Of a DNA stretch of 64,000 nucleotides, positions 36,601-46,077 are shown piece by piece; position 1 is the stretch's first letter, and the number at the start of each line of letters is the position of its first letter. The DNA is from Pyrinomonadaceae bacterium (GTDB lineage: Bacteria > Acidobacteriota > Blastocatellia > Pyrinomonadales > Pyrinomonadaceae). Position numbers and translations under genes: made by a program. Where the stretch lies: NCBI GenBank assembly GCA_021463165.1, contig JAJTWY010000016.1, positions 1 to 64,000 on the forward strand, in the 5' to 3' direction. The notes beneath the pieces are model-generated. The model was not told the DNA's origin and made no database searches. It saw only the letters and a program-made list of their open reading frames with translations.

Positions 36601-37184
36601 AACCCGGCTTTCACCCCACCGCGAAAAACCCGAACGCCATTGACCTCCTGGTCCAGTTCGACAAACGAGAGATTTCCGTCCGGGTTTGTATAGTTTGAAA
36701 AGACCTTCAGATCTTCTATGTCGGCCGGCTTTGCACCGATAAGTTCGGCGTTCTCGGCGAGAAATTTCTTTAATGAGACGGCCCTGTCAGCGGACAGAGG
36801 GCGGGCGAGGAACCTGCGGCCCTTTTTGACGTCGGGAGCGATCACCTCAGGGATCTTGAGATCGAGATTGTACTCAACCTTGAGCGTTGGCACGCGGAGA
36901 CGGAGCTTGTCCTCGGCGGCGACCATGCGGTCGCGCGCGTCGGCGACGTCCGGAGCTGACCTGCCCGCTTCGGTTCGATAGGCGGCGACCGTGTCGATCG
37001 CGTGCTTGTCCAAACGAATGTCGTAGTTTGGAAGCTCTTTGGCCTGGCCGGTCGAACGCGGATCGCGGCCGGCCGCAGCATTTGCAGACCCCGCAGATGT
37101 CCACCAGATCGCAGTCGCGATCATGAGAACGACCGAGAGCAAGCACAGACATCGTCCGGCCCTTTTCACAAAACAAACTGCCAT
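33642..37184 (-). CDS. Secreted M36 (fungalysin-like) metallopeptidase
   Basis: ATG 37184 (MAVCFVKRAGRCLCLLSVVLM) gives a signal peptide and 1180 residues; the ORF-track extension to 37505 overlaps the helicase promoter and gene. A long propeptide with an FTP-type segment (VELDQEVNGVRVFRGG) precedes the zinc site VVIHELTHGVSNRL (His near residue 561) and the third ligand in GMGEGWSDF (near 585). The C-terminal half carries an Ig-like domain, a jelly-roll/MAM-like domain (FRHSFNTEKGWDGGVLEI) and a final carboxypeptidase-regulatory module. It likely digests extracellular protein for nutrition. It lies beside another exported protein with the same C-terminal module. Confidence 0.9.
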   Translation of the reverse strand: MAVCFVKRAGRCLCLLSVVLMIATAIWWTSAGSANAAAGRDPRSTGQAKELPNYDIRLDKHAIDTVAAYRTEAGRSAPDVADARDRMVAAEDKLRLRVPTLKVEYNLDLKIPEVIAPDVKKGRRFLARPLSADRAVSLKKFLAENAELIGAKPADIEDLKVFSNYTNPDGNLSFVELDQEVNGVRVFRGGVKAGFTRDGDIIRVINNFAPVIDESAVSADFGDPAAAVRIAAAHIGDDRLAQAELAVDGALSSGTKAVFGPGISSPKAEKTYFPTEPGVVVPAWRVLIWHPANAFYVIVDAKTGTMLWRKNLTEDQTQPATYNVYANPNAMVKVADNPFPMTPGPTAPTGVQGTAISRTLVTRVGNESPYEFNNLGWITDGNNTLDGNNVQAGLDREAPNIGSLDPNAIDPGSTPTGSPNRVFDFPINPSIPTNPALNTGDSPLPAGQTAQTCLEQGTNAVPTDFQKAITTQLFYITNVFHDEVYRLGFTEAARNFQHDNFSRGGLGGDRISAQAQDCSGVNNANFTTPGDGDRPQMQMYIWIGPNPDIDGSLDADVVIHELTHGVSNRLHGNGDGLFLDIARGMGEGWSDFFASSLLSEPTDAIDGLYTIGSYDSYLFGSVGFNNYYYGIRRFPRAVMSARGGPADLPHNPVTFQDIDSTKIDISDGAFTPRFNPTADQVHAIGEVWASALWEVRARMIQRLGWEVGNRRILQFVMDGMKLAPLGPTPISERDALIAAIFASGTEADLVDAWEGFAVRGFGAAASVDSVGGISTGGSSSVRVTESFALPNIAQAPTITVSDAPGDGDGYPEPGEAVTISVPLTNSTGRVATGVTAQIAGGGTADFGTMSGLSSTSKTIDYTIPAATECGSTISTTISVDSSLGPVSFQRSIFVGAPGATTAAENFDSVTAPALPAGWTAVPVANGLNFVNSTLTPDSEPNVMYARNPTTVGGGTDLTAPPISVTSTSAQVTFRHSFNTEKGWDGGVLEIAVAGGDFVDLVLAGGVFLQNGYNEALGGGRNNPLASREGWSGDSNGYVTTVAQLPAAANGKIIRLRWRFGADDNTAGTGTDPGWRVDTISLNGAAFVTNFTCQLAPPPVSISGRVLTPTGLALRNAVVTLTDAHSVQRRVTTGSFGLFSFDQIQIGQAYTVSVGSKRYRFAPQVLNITGNVTNLDLTGLE

Positions 37185-37369
37185 TAATGAGTTCCCCTTA
37201 TTCGTGCTTCCGTTTTTGATGCAAAAAAATGGCCGCCGGTTTCGAAGTAATTTAGCAAAGACATTAAAATAGAAAGGTTGTAATTGTACGGCGAAAGTCT
37301 TCCAAATACTTCGGAAAACGCGGATTCGAGAAACTAATTTATACCAAAAAAGGACAATACTCGCCAAAA

Positions 37370-39373
37370 ATGGCTGCCGAGAAACCGCAGGAGAATAATA
37401 GCGAAGTGGGGGGATCGGTGTTCGGCCCCGACGGTGTGATCGCCCGTGCACATGAGAACTACGAATATCGCGAAGGCCAGGTGAGAATGGCCGAGGCCAT
37501 AGCACGCTCGTTCCTCGACAAGAAGCACCTGATCGTCGAGGCGGGAACCGGAACCGGAAAAACGCTTGCCTATCTCGTTCCCGCGATAAACGAATCGATC
37601 CGCACCAAGAAACGGATCATTGTTTCTACGGGTACGAAAAACCTGCAGGAACAACTGATGGAAAAGGATATTCCTTTTCTGCAGAAGGTATTTCCGAAGA
37701 AGTTCACGGCTGCATATATGAAAGGGCGTTCGAATTACGCCTGCCTTTATCGCATTCACAAGAGCCACGACCAGCCGATTCTCGACGGGATTGGCGACGT
37801 CGAGTATTTTCGCGAAGTCGCCGAGTGGACTCGCGAAACTGAAACGGGCGACCGCTCGGAACTTACATTTCTGCCGGAAAACCTTTCGTTCTGGCCGCGA
37901 ATGAACGCCAAGGCCGAAACCTGCCTTGGGCAAAAATGTCCCGATCACGAACCCTGTTTCATAACCAGAATGAGGACGGCGGCGGACAATGCGGACATTG
38001 TTATCGTCAACCATCATCTCTTCTTTGCGGATCTCAATGTTCGCGGCAACCAGTTCGGTCGGGTGCTGCCTGATTATGGAGCCGTGATCTTTGACGAAGC
38101 TCACCTGATCGAAGATATCGCCGCCGACTATTTTGGGTTTCAGGTCTCAAATTTTCGTATTGACGAGCTTGTCCACGATGCCGGGTCGCTGCAGATATCG
38201 GACGCAATATTCAACTCCGCGATAATGAAAACTTCCGCGCGGATCGCCGACCTCTCGGAGCAGTTTTGGTCGCGATTTGCACAGGCCCGGGGCCAGGAAG
38301 GCCGGTTTCCGCTGCCATCTGAGGCGTTTCGCGTAAGAACGGTTGACGGCGAGGTGCCGACCCCGCTCGGAGAAAGCTATCAGGCGCTCGATGAAGCGCT
38401 TGGCCGATTAGAAAGCGATGTTGATATGTTTGCCGAAAAGCTTGTCGAGGCCGACAGCGTCGTAAGACGTATCAGGCAAACTCGTTTTGACCTTGGCTTC
38501 ATCGTCGCGCAGGCTGACCGCAATTTCGTTTACTGGCTAGAACGCCGCGGGCGTGGAACGTATCTGCAGGCCTCGCCGGTCGATGTTTCTTCGCTGCTGC
38601 AGGAGAAACTTTTTGACAAGGTCGATACCTGTGTACTCACATCGGCGACGCTCTCGGCAAAGGGCAGCTTTAATTTCATTCGAGAAAGGCTCGGCCTGAC
38701 CCGCGGTAGAACAGATCTGCTCGAAGCTCCGTCCTCGTTCGATTACGAGAATCAGGCGATACTTTACTTGCCCAAGGGCATGCCCGATCCGCGTTCGCCT
38801 GAGTTCAACCAGATCGCCGCGGCCGAGATCGTGCAGATCCTGCACGCCACAAAGGGTCACGCATTCGTTCTTTGCACCAGCAATTCGTCGATGGCCGCGC
38901 TTTACGAACTTGTCTCGTCGCGGGTCGGTTATCCCTGCTACCTGCAGGGCACGATGTCGAAAACCGGTATTATCGATAAGTTTCGGTCAACGCCGAATGC
39001 CGTGCTTTTTGCGACCTCGAGCTTTTGGCAGGGAGTCGATGTGCGGGGCGAACAGCTCTCATGCGTGATCATCGACAAACTCCCGTTCTCGGTCCCGACC
39101 GACCCGCTCGTTCAGGCCAGATCGCGGTTCATTGAGGAAAACGGCGGGAGCTCGTTTTTTGACTACAGCGTGCCGCAGGCGATCATCAGCCTGAAACAGG
39201 GGATCGGCCGCCTGATCCGCAGCCGCACCGACCGCGGCGTGATAGCGATCCTCGATCCTCGATTGAGGACGAAAGGATATGGCAAGGACTTCTTGCGGAG
39301 TCTGCCACGAATGCGAATAACGAGTGATATCCAAGATACAATGGAGATGACAAGGATCGCAGATCGATTGTAG
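37370..39373 (+). CDS. DinG/XPD-type ATP-dependent DNA helicase
   Basis: The 667-residue superfamily 2 helicase shows Walker A VEAGTGTGKTLAYL, motif Ia STGTKNLQEQL, DEAH in VIFDEAHLIED, a SATL motif (LTSATLS) and C-terminal QGIGRLIRSRTDRG. Four cysteines between motifs Ia and II (NYACLYR, ETCLGQKCPDHEPCF) would hold a 4Fe-4S cluster, as in DinG and XPD. It unwinds DNA 5'-3' and acts on repair or replication intermediates such as R-loops. It is transcribed alone, away from the M36 gene. Confidence 0.92.
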   Translation: MAAEKPQENNSEVGGSVFGPDGVIARAHENYEYREGQVRMAEAIARSFLDKKHLIVEAGTGTGKTLAYLVPAINESIRTKKRIIVSTGTKNLQEQLMEKDIPFLQKVFPKKFTAAYMKGRSNYACLYRIHKSHDQPILDGIGDVEYFREVAEWTRETETGDRSELTFLPENLSFWPRMNAKAETCLGQKCPDHEPCFITRMRTAADNADIVIVNHHLFFADLNVRGNQFGRVLPDYGAVIFDEAHLIEDIAADYFGFQVSNFRIDELVHDAGSLQISDAIFNSAIMKTSARIADLSEQFWSRFAQARGQEGRFPLPSEAFRVRTVDGEVPTPLGESYQALDEALGRLESDVDMFAEKLVEADSVVRRIRQTRFDLGFIVAQADRNFVYWLERRGRGTYLQASPVDVSSLLQEKLFDKVDTCVLTSATLSAKGSFNFIRERLGLTRGRTDLLEAPSSFDYENQAILYLPKGMPDPRSPEFNQIAAAEIVQILHATKGHAFVLCTSNSSMAALYELVSSRVGYPCYLQGTMSKTGIIDKFRSTPNAVLFATSSFWQGVDVRGEQLSCVIIDKLPFSVPTDPLVQARSRFIEENGGSSFFDYSVPQAIISLKQGIGRLIRSRTDRGVIAILDPRLRTKGYGKDFLRSLPRMRITSDIQDTMEMTRIADRL

Positions 39374-39502
39374 CCGTTTCCCGGGGTCGATGCCCCTGAC
39401 CATCTTACGTTGTCCCTTTGGGCTTCAAATGTTTGATCGCCTTGCCCGCCTGGCTATTTTACGAGGCACGGTTGGTGCTATATTTCTAGCGGATCGTCGG
39501 AT

Positions 39503-39886
39503 ATGTCAAGTTTCTTTGAAGTAATGATCGAGCGCAATTTCTCGTCGGCCCATCAGTTGCGTGGGTACAAGGGGAAGTGCGAGAACCTGCACGGGCACAA
39601 CTACAAGATCGAGATCTTCGCGAAGGGCGAGGAACTGAACAATATCGGCCTGCTGATCGATTTTGGTGACCTGAAAAAGGCTGCAGACGAGGTTGTAAAA
39701 TATCTGGATCACCGCAATCTAAACGAGCTTCCGCCGTTTGACGAGGAGCTCAATCCATCGGCCGAGAATATCGCACGCTATTTCCTCGAGTACCTGAATA
39801 CGCGGGTTGCGGACGAGCGAGTGCGTGTATTCAAAGTCCGCTGCTACGAAACCCCAACGAGCGTCGCCACGTATGTTAGCGAATAA
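39503..39886 (+). CDS. queD: 6-carboxy-tetrahydropterin synthase QueD (PTPS family)
   Basis: The 127-residue protein matches the PTPS/QueD family. Zinc ligands are in FSSAHQLRG and ENLHGHNYK, the catalytic cysteine is in GKCENLHG, and a later CYETPTSVATY carries the substrate-binding Glu. It converts 7,8-dihydroneopterin triphosphate to 6-carboxytetrahydropterin, step two of queuosine synthesis. No other queuosine gene is in the window, so a biopterin-type role is the alternative. Confidence 0.9.
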   Translation: MSSFFEVMIERNFSSAHQLRGYKGKCENLHGHNYKIEIFAKGEELNNIGLLIDFGDLKKAADEVVKYLDHRNLNELPPFDEELNPSAENIARYFLEYLNTRVADERVRVFKVRCYETPTSVATYVSE

Positions 39887-40025
39887 CGCTCTCCAACTAA
39901 TACGCCGAATGGTAGTAGTTCGAGCGGCGCACTACTGTTAGTTTTGGACATACGGTCAAGCCCTTTTTTCGCGGGCAGACCTCGAACGGCCCTTGCAAGA
40001 CACAAAAAGAAAACGAAAGGCAGCG

Positions 40026-40568
40026 ATGCTCAGGATCGCGCGGAAGGTGCATCGCATGTCCGGCGCGTTGCTTTTCGTCTTTTTCTTTATTGTTGCCACA
40101 ACGGGCCTGATCCTGGGTTGGAAGAAGAATACAGGTGGACTGATCCTAGCTAAAACCCACGCCGGGAAGTCGAATGACCCAAAAAACTGGCTTCCGATAG
40201 ATGTTCTGCGGCAGAAGGCTATCGAACATGCAAAGCAGCATGTTTCAGCCGATTTTGATCCGAAGATCGACCGTATCGACGTCAGGCCCGACAAGGGAAT
40301 GGTCAAGTTCGTTTTCGTGGAAGGCTATTGGGGAGTCCAGATAGATGCGACGACCGGCGAACTGCTGCTGATGGAGAGTCGGTGGGCGGACCTGACCGAG
40401 AATATACACGACGGGTCGGTCATCGACTATCTTCTCGGCACGGACGGCCAGTTCAAACTATTCTATACCTCCGTGATGGGGGTATCTCTGTTGCTATTTA
40501 CGGTTACCGGTTTCTGGCTCTGGTACGGGCCGAAAGATTTTAAGAAGAGTAGAGGAACAAGCGCGTGA
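40026..40568 (+). CDS. PepSY-associated membrane protein
   Basis: I prefer ATG 40026 (MLRIARKVHRMSGALLF), preceded by GAAAGG, over the TTG used by the ORF track; the product has 180 residues. Two transmembrane helices (about residues 14-35 and 147-165) flank a PepSY-like extracytoplasmic domain (GYWGVQIDATTGELLLMES). Small PepSY proteins commonly accompany TonB-dependent iron receptors as putative ferric reductase components. It overlaps the TonB receptor gene by four bases, indicating coupling. Confidence 0.85.
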   Translation: MLRIARKVHRMSGALLFVFFFIVATTGLILGWKKNTGGLILAKTHAGKSNDPKNWLPIDVLRQKAIEHAKQHVSADFDPKIDRIDVRPDKGMVKFVFVEGYWGVQIDATTGELLLMESRWADLTENIHDGSVIDYLLGTDGQFKLFYTSVMGVSLLLFTVTGFWLWYGPKDFKKSRGTSA

Positions 40569-43318
40569 TCTCGATCCGAACAGGAATCCAAATTATCTTA
40601 GTTCTCATAGTTTCGACGACCGCCTTCGGACAGGGCACGGGTTCGATCGCCGGAAATGTTCGTGACAGTGCGGGCGCCGCGATACCGGGTGCGGAAGTCA
40701 GGCTGATCAATGCGCAGCAGATAGCGATCAAGGTCACGCAGACCGATCAGCAGGGAAATTACCGCTTCGATTCGGTCGCCAATGGCAGTTACATGATCCA
40801 GGCGGCCAGCCAGAATTTTAGTCCAAAGAGTGAAGCTGTCAAGGTTGACCGGGAATCGATCTCGGGGCTGAACATCGCCCTTTCGGTCAACCAGCTTACC
40901 GAACAGGTCACGGTCACTGCCGACACCGGACTGGTTGGCGAAAAGGACAAGGTTCCGGTCCAGATCAATATCATCTCGTCGGACGCCATAATGCAGAGGA
41001 CGACGAACGTGCTGGCGCAGGTTGTCGATGAAGAAAGCGGAGCTTCGCTCCAGCGTACAAGCCCAACCATCGGGGCGGTCCTTGTTCGAGGGTTGACCGA
41101 GGTCGGGGTTTATGTGGACGGTGTCCGTTACACCAACTCGACGCAGCGGGGCGGGATCAATACCTTCTTTAACCTCAACGAGCCGACGGCGCTCAATTCG
41201 GTCGAGATCCAGCGCAGCCCGAATACGGCCCAGTTTGGTTCGGACGGGCTCGGCGGTAACGTGCAGCTTATTTCGCGGCAGCCGCAGTATGGTTTCGACG
41301 AGCCGGCATGGCACGGCGACCTCAATACGGGATATACCTCCGCTGACAATTCGTTTGGAGCTAATTTGCTCACGAGTTACGGAACCCGCCGATACGGCAT
41401 AATGACAAATATCATCGGCAGGCGGGTGAATACGCTCCGGCCGGGAGGAGGCGTCGAGAGCCATTCGGCGATCACGCGATTTCTGGGCCTTCCGTCAAAC
41501 TTTATGGGCGACGATCGGCTGCCCGACACAGCGTTCACGCAATATGGCGGCACGCTCCATGCCAATTTTACCCCGCGGGACGACCAGAATCTCAGCTTCC
41601 GGTATCAGCGAAGCCAGCAGGACGGCGGCAAGCGGTACGATCAGTTGATCGGCGGCGACGGCAACCTGATCGCGGAGCTTAAGAATCTGATGCTCGATTT
41701 TGGGTACCTGAGATACACAAAGCTCGGGGTCGGTTTCTTTGATAATTTCTCGGCGAACGTGTCATACAACAGCCAGCGCGAGGAGCGGATCAACCAGGGC
41801 GGCCAGGGCAATCCGTCGGGTTCGATCACCAACGACCGCGAACGCACTTCGACTTACGGCCTGGCGTTCTACCTCGACAAGCAAGCCTCACGCAACAATT
41901 TCCTGCTCGGCGGCGACTATTATTACGACAAGGTGAGGGCTCCTTCCTTCAGCACAGATCCGGTCTCGCGTACGGTCACGTTGGTTCGGCCACGTGTGCC
42001 GAACGGCTCAACGTACAAGCTTGCGGGCCTCTACGTGCAGGATGTTTTTGAAGCCGTCCCGGAACGGCTGCGTCTTAGCGGATCGCTGCGTTATAACGTC
42101 GCTTCCTATCGATCGCGGGCGTCGGATGCGCCGGTCGTAGGCGGCACTCCTCTATTTCCAGACGATTCAGCGAGGTTTGAGGACTTCTCGGGCAGGATCG
42201 GCATGACCGTCACACCATTGACCGGGTTAAACTTCGCAATAAACTACTCGCGCGGATTTCGTGCGCCGAACATTACCAGTCTCGGCGGACTCGGCCTCGT
42301 CGGAGTCGGATTCCAGGTATCGACCGCAGATGTGGCAGGGCTTGGCGGAACGATCGGTACGACCGCGAATGCGACGGCGGTTTCGACGGGCGTTTCGGTT
42401 GGCCCGCTTCGTTCCGAGATCAGCGACAACGTCGATTTCAGCATCCGATATCGCAACTCTCGTGTTGAATTAGACCTTACGGGATTCAATATCGACTATT
42501 CTGACACAATAGTTCGACAAACGCTCATCCTTCCGCCGGGGGCGGTCGGGAAACGGCTGGGGAGCCAGACGATCACCAGTCAGAACGCCAATGGAGCCGT
42601 GTTCGTTCCGGCTTCAACGACACCGGTGCTCGTCCAATCCAATTTTGGCAGCACGAGGCTGAAAGGAGCCGAATTCAACTTCGCTTATCGTTTTCACCGT
42701 AGCTGGACCGTGGCCGGTAATTATTCTTACGTCTTTGCGGAAGACAGATCGACGGGCGTGCCGCCAAATCTCGGCGGTGGGGGACTTCCGCCGCAGTTCG
42801 GATTTATGCGGCTAAGATATCAGCCGCCCGGCAAGCGCTACTGGTTCGAGGCCTACGCGAATCTTGCCGGACGACAAGACCGGCTGTCATCACTCGACGT
42901 TTCCGACAGGCGGACCGGCGGGGCGAGGACCAGATCCCAGATACAGAATTTTATTCGCCGCGGCGCGTGCGTCAGAGGGATATCGGTACCGACCGTCGTC
43001 CAGGCCTGCGGTACATCGAACGGCAATTACCAGCTTGCGGCGACCGGTGAGACACTGGCACAGGTCCTGAACCGGGTTTTGCCGATCGGAGCGACGATCA
43101 ACGGCGTTCTCGTTGTAAATAACGATACCGCCGTGCCGCTGTTCAGGGCGATCCCGGGCTACGGACTTGTGAATCTGCGCGGCGGTTTTCGGCTCATGGA
43201 ACGCCAGGAGCTAAACTTTGATCTCGAAAACATCGCGGACAAAGGCCACCGTTCACCGGGTTGGGGCATCGACGGCCCGGGCCGAAGCCTGACGGTTCGC
43301 TATAGCATCAAATTTTGA
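40565..43318 (+). CDS. TonB-dependent outer-membrane receptor with N-terminal carboxypeptidase-regulatory domain
   Basis: The GTG start at 40565 overlaps the PepSY gene stop. The 917-residue protein has a signal peptide ending in TTAFGQG, an Ig-like carboxypeptidase-regulatory domain (SIAGNVRDSAGAAIPGAEV), a plug domain (APTIGAVLVRG-like, VYVDGVRY, SVEIQRSPNTAQFGSDGLGGNV) and a beta-barrel ending YSIKF. The barrel segment VNLRGGFRLMERQELNFDLENIADKGHRSPG is typical of siderophore/heme receptors. It likely takes up ferric chelates. Its 3' end overlaps the convergent GNAT gene by 19 bp. Confidence 0.92.
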   Translation: MISIRTGIQIILVLIVSTTAFGQGTGSIAGNVRDSAGAAIPGAEVRLINAQQIAIKVTQTDQQGNYRFDSVANGSYMIQAASQNFSPKSEAVKVDRESISGLNIALSVNQLTEQVTVTADTGLVGEKDKVPVQINIISSDAIMQRTTNVLAQVVDEESGASLQRTSPTIGAVLVRGLTEVGVYVDGVRYTNSTQRGGINTFFNLNEPTALNSVEIQRSPNTAQFGSDGLGGNVQLISRQPQYGFDEPAWHGDLNTGYTSADNSFGANLLTSYGTRRYGIMTNIIGRRVNTLRPGGGVESHSAITRFLGLPSNFMGDDRLPDTAFTQYGGTLHANFTPRDDQNLSFRYQRSQQDGGKRYDQLIGGDGNLIAELKNLMLDFGYLRYTKLGVGFFDNFSANVSYNSQREERINQGGQGNPSGSITNDRERTSTYGLAFYLDKQASRNNFLLGGDYYYDKVRAPSFSTDPVSRTVTLVRPRVPNGSTYKLAGLYVQDVFEAVPERLRLSGSLRYNVASYRSRASDAPVVGGTPLFPDDSARFEDFSGRIGMTVTPLTGLNFAINYSRGFRAPNITSLGGLGLVGVGFQVSTADVAGLGGTIGTTANATAVSTGVSVGPLRSEISDNVDFSIRYRNSRVELDLTGFNIDYSDTIVRQTLILPPGAVGKRLGSQTITSQNANGAVFVPASTTPVLVQSNFGSTRLKGAEFNFAYRFHRSWTVAGNYSYVFAEDRSTGVPPNLGGGGLPPQFGFMRLRYQPPGKRYWFEAYANLAGRQDRLSSLDVSDRRTGGARTRSQIQNFIRRGACVRGISVPTVVQACGTSNGNYQLAATGETLAQVLNRVLPIGATINGVLVVNNDTAVPLFRAIPGYGLVNLRGGFRLMERQELNFDLENIADKGHRSPGWGIDGPGRSLTVRYSIKF

Positions 43319-43845
43319 AGCGTCTTTTCTAGTACAAGATTTATCCCGACGGAGTCACCGTAAGGAAATTCGAGCGTGCCTCGCTGCGCGAAGCCGTTTT
43401 TTTCATAGAATCGCTGAGCGCGGGCGTTCCTTTCCCATACTCCGAGCCAAATCGACCCGGCGCCGAGTTCTCGGGCTTCGTCAAAACACCGATCGAGCAA
43501 CAGCTGGCCTACTCCGGTTCCCCAAACGCGTTCAACGACATAAATTCGACGAAGCTCCGTGGTAGCTGGCGTGGTTATCGAAGGATGTCGTGAGCCTTCG
43601 ATCAGCCTTGCATACCCGACGGCTTTACCGTCGAGAAACGCGATCAGGAAGCTGGATCCGGGCTCGCCGAGTTCCTCGGCGACGCGGTCGAGTTCGAACG
43701 ATCCGCGAATGTAATTGGTCAGGTCGTGCGGATCGTCCTGTTCGAAATAGGCCTCATAGAACGAGACCGTGGCAAGAACCGAGATCAGGCCGGCATCTTC
43801 GGGCAACGCACGCCGGATCGAGAGCTGTTCGGAAGCGGGGATCAT
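43300..43845 (-). CDS. GNAT-family N-acetyltransferase
   Basis: The 181-residue enzyme (from ATG 43845; the upstream ATG 43863 is possible) opens LSIRRALPEDAGLISVLA, a typical GNAT first strand. The acetyl-CoA motif is RIYVVERVWGTGVGQLLLD, and WLGVWERNARAQRFYEKNGF is the usual closing motif. It resembles RimI/PhnO-like enzymes of unknown substrate. Its 3' end overlaps the TonB receptor gene tail to tail. Confidence 0.88.
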   Translation of the reverse strand: MIPASEQLSIRRALPEDAGLISVLATVSFYEAYFEQDDPHDLTNYIRGSFELDRVAEELGEPGSSFLIAFLDGKAVGYARLIEGSRHPSITTPATTELRRIYVVERVWGTGVGQLLLDRCFDEARELGAGSIWLGVWERNARAQRFYEKNGFAQRGTLEFPYGDSVGINLVLEKTLQNLML

Positions 43846-43996
43846 ACGTCCAGCATCGCACATTTTGAACGGCGGACGTTAGGCCCGGCCGTCCGGGAAT
43901 CGTTGACAGCCGGGAAGCGGTTGGTATATGTTGGAGTCCTCTTTTTTCAACACAGATCATCACAGATTTATCACTCCAAAGTGAGGGGGTTTTTCG

Positions 43997-44836
43997 ATGA
44001 AACAGCGCCATCTCTTTTCTTCGCTACGATTTGCGGCAGTTATCTCACTTTGTGTCGTTAACTGCGTCTTCGCCGGTAGCTACTATCACGGTTATCCGGA
44101 TGAGAGTTTGACCGTCGTGAAGAGGCCTGCTGAGGGCGGCATCAAAGAAGACATTCCCATTCAATATCGACAGAAGTATGATCGATGGAAAGCCGAGTTG
44201 CTTGCGACCGATTTCGGCCGTGCTCAATGGGAAAGGTATGCGAACAACAAGAGTTTTCTGCTCACGATCTCGATCTCCGACAAGAAGGGAAAAGGGGCCG
44301 GCACCGGCAAATATCTATGGGATGAGGATGGCAACTTCGTCGGTGCGACCATCACGCTGGGCAGCAAACTGAACGAAGGCTACCCAAACCCGATCTATTA
44401 CCCGGTGATGAATTCGCTCTCGTCGGATGAGACATCTTACACGATCAGCGGCCGCATACTCGCCGCTGCAAAGATGTCGCACGAGTTTGGCCACGTGAAC
44501 CAGACATCCGAGGCCAACCGCTCGTTCATGCAGCTTCAGAATTCACTAATGCCGGTCTATACATCGATCTTTCTCAAGAACGGGCGGAATACCCGGGACG
44601 CGAAACTTGTCGATCTGGCGCGCCAGATGGGTGGCACGCCGGTCGAGATATGGGAAAGCCGCGAATACTGGAGCGAGGTCAACGCAATGCTTTACCTGAA
44701 AGAACGCATCAGCAAGGAGGATTATCACTGCTTTGTCTTCAATAAGATCAAGCAGAATGTGACGACCTACGCCAAGGATTATGAGTATCGATTCGACCAG
44801 CAGGGCGTTCTATCAAATTCGCCCTGTTCGAAGTAG
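43997..44836 (+). CDS. Putative exported zinc metallopeptidase-like protein (HEFGH)
   Basis: I do not recognise the family of this 279-residue protein. It has a signal peptide (FAAVISLCVVNCVFAGSYY) and an HExxH zinc motif in AAKMSHEFGHVNQ near residue 163, with a possible third ligand Glu in REYWSEVNAML about 65 residues later. Such a layout suggests a gluzincin-like periplasmic peptidase, but the motif alone is weak evidence. A GAGGGG sequence lies upstream of the ATG. The gene stands alone. Confidence 0.65.
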   Translation: MKQRHLFSSLRFAAVISLCVVNCVFAGSYYHGYPDESLTVVKRPAEGGIKEDIPIQYRQKYDRWKAELLATDFGRAQWERYANNKSFLLTISISDKKGKGAGTGKYLWDEDGNFVGATITLGSKLNEGYPNPIYYPVMNSLSSDETSYTISGRILAAAKMSHEFGHVNQTSEANRSFMQLQNSLMPVYTSIFLKNGRNTRDAKLVDLARQMGGTPVEIWESREYWSEVNAMLYLKERISKEDYHCFVFNKIKQNVTTYAKDYEYRFDQQGVLSNSPCSK

Positions 44837-44915
44837 TGCCCGCGTAGTTTGACGGCGAGGACGAAACCGTTTTCCCCGATCGTTCGAACGTGCCGAGGGT
44901 CGCTACCCTCGGAAG

Positions 44916-46061
44916 CTATCTCACGCCAAAAATGATATCCATCGTTAACTGGTCGAGTCTTTCATATCCGAGGCCTCGCGAGGCGAGTTGGTGACGGTCG
45001 AAATCAGTCGCCAGAAGTCTCTCGAATGAACCAAGCGAACCTCTATTTGTTTCTTCTATCTCGGCAAGAATGGCCTGGATCTCGCCGTCTGCATTCCATC
45101 GTTCGCCCTTTTCCTTTAGGATCAGATATGTCCGCATACAGCCTCGGGCGAAGTCTTTTACGCCGTTGTAGTCCTCGGTGCGATAGGCGTGGGCGTCGAA
45201 GTGGCGCATTCCCTGATAACCGACATCCTCGAGAAATTTAACTACCCAGAACATCTGCTTGACCGACACGGAACCGAACCGCAGGTCCTGGTCGTAACGG
45301 CCCGGATATTGGTCGTTGAGGTCGATATGGAATAGCTTTCCTGCTTCCCACGCCTGCGCGATGGCGTGGTACATCGAAAGTCCGGGCATCTGTTCATGGG
45401 CGACCTCGGGATTTACGCCGACCATTTCCTTGTGATCGAGCGTTTCGATGAAAGCAAGATATGCGCCGGTCGTGGGCAGGTAAATGTCGGCACGCGGCTC
45501 GTTCGGCTTGGCCTCCAGCGCAAATTTATAGCCGAAATTCTGCGAAATGCTGTATTCGCAGAGGTAGTTCATCGCCTCACGCAGCCGCTTGATCGCCTCA
45601 TCGGGCCGTCGGCAGGCGTCGGTCTCAACACCTTCACGGCCGCCCCAAAGGACAAATATCTCGGCTCCTAACTCGGCCCCGAGTTCCATTGCCCGCATCG
45701 TTTTCTGAACAGCATAGTGGCGAACCTTCGCATCATTGGCCGTAAACGCACCGTCGCGAAAAACGGGTTCGTAAAACAGATTTACCGTAGCCATTGGCAC
45801 CTTGATGCCATTGTCTTCGCAGGCCGTTCGAAACTCGGCGACTATCTGATCTCGCTCGGCGGCGGTCGCGTCGATCGGCACCAGATCATTGTCGTGGAAG
45901 TTGACGCCATATGCTCCGACCTCGCCCAAAAGTTGGACGAGGTCGACCGCCGTCCTTTTCTCGCGAACCTGCGTCCCGAATGGGTCAGCCCCGCGATTGC
46001 CAACAGTCCACAAGCCGAACGTGAATTTGTCTTCAGGTTTTGGCTGATAATTTGTCGTCAT
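44916..46061 (-). CDS. xylA: Xylose isomerase (short, ~380-residue class)
   Basis: The start ATG 46061 ([24 protein letters not shown]) gives 381 residues, the length of the actinobacterial-type XylA. Matching motifs are FGLWTVG, the catalytic His region [15 protein letters not shown], the metal-binding [19 protein letters not shown] and HIDLNDQ. It interconverts D-xylose and D-xylulose. It is the last gene of a leftward operon with GalE and an ABC importer; 16 bp separates it from galE. No xylulokinase is visible. Confidence 0.95.
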   Translation of the reverse strand: MTTNYQPKPEDKFTFGLWTVGNRGADPFGTQVREKRTAVDLVQLLGEVGAYGVNFHDNDLVPIDATAAERDQIVAEFRTACEDNGIKVPMATVNLFYEPVFRDGAFTANDAKVRHYAVQKTMRAMELGAELGAEIFVLWGGREGVETDACRRPDEAIKRLREAMNYLCEYSISQNFGYKFALEAKPNEPRADIYLPTTGAYLAFIETLDHKEMVGVNPEVAHEQMPGLSMYHAIAQAWEAGKLFHIDLNDQYPGRYDQDLRFGSVSVKQMFWVVKFLEDVGYQGMRHFDAHAYRTEDYNGVKDFARGCMRTYLILKEKGERWNADGEIQAILAEIEETNRGSLGSFERLLATDFDRHQLASRGLGYERLDQLTMDIIFGVR

Positions 46062-46077
46062 ATTCTGATCCTCTCCG

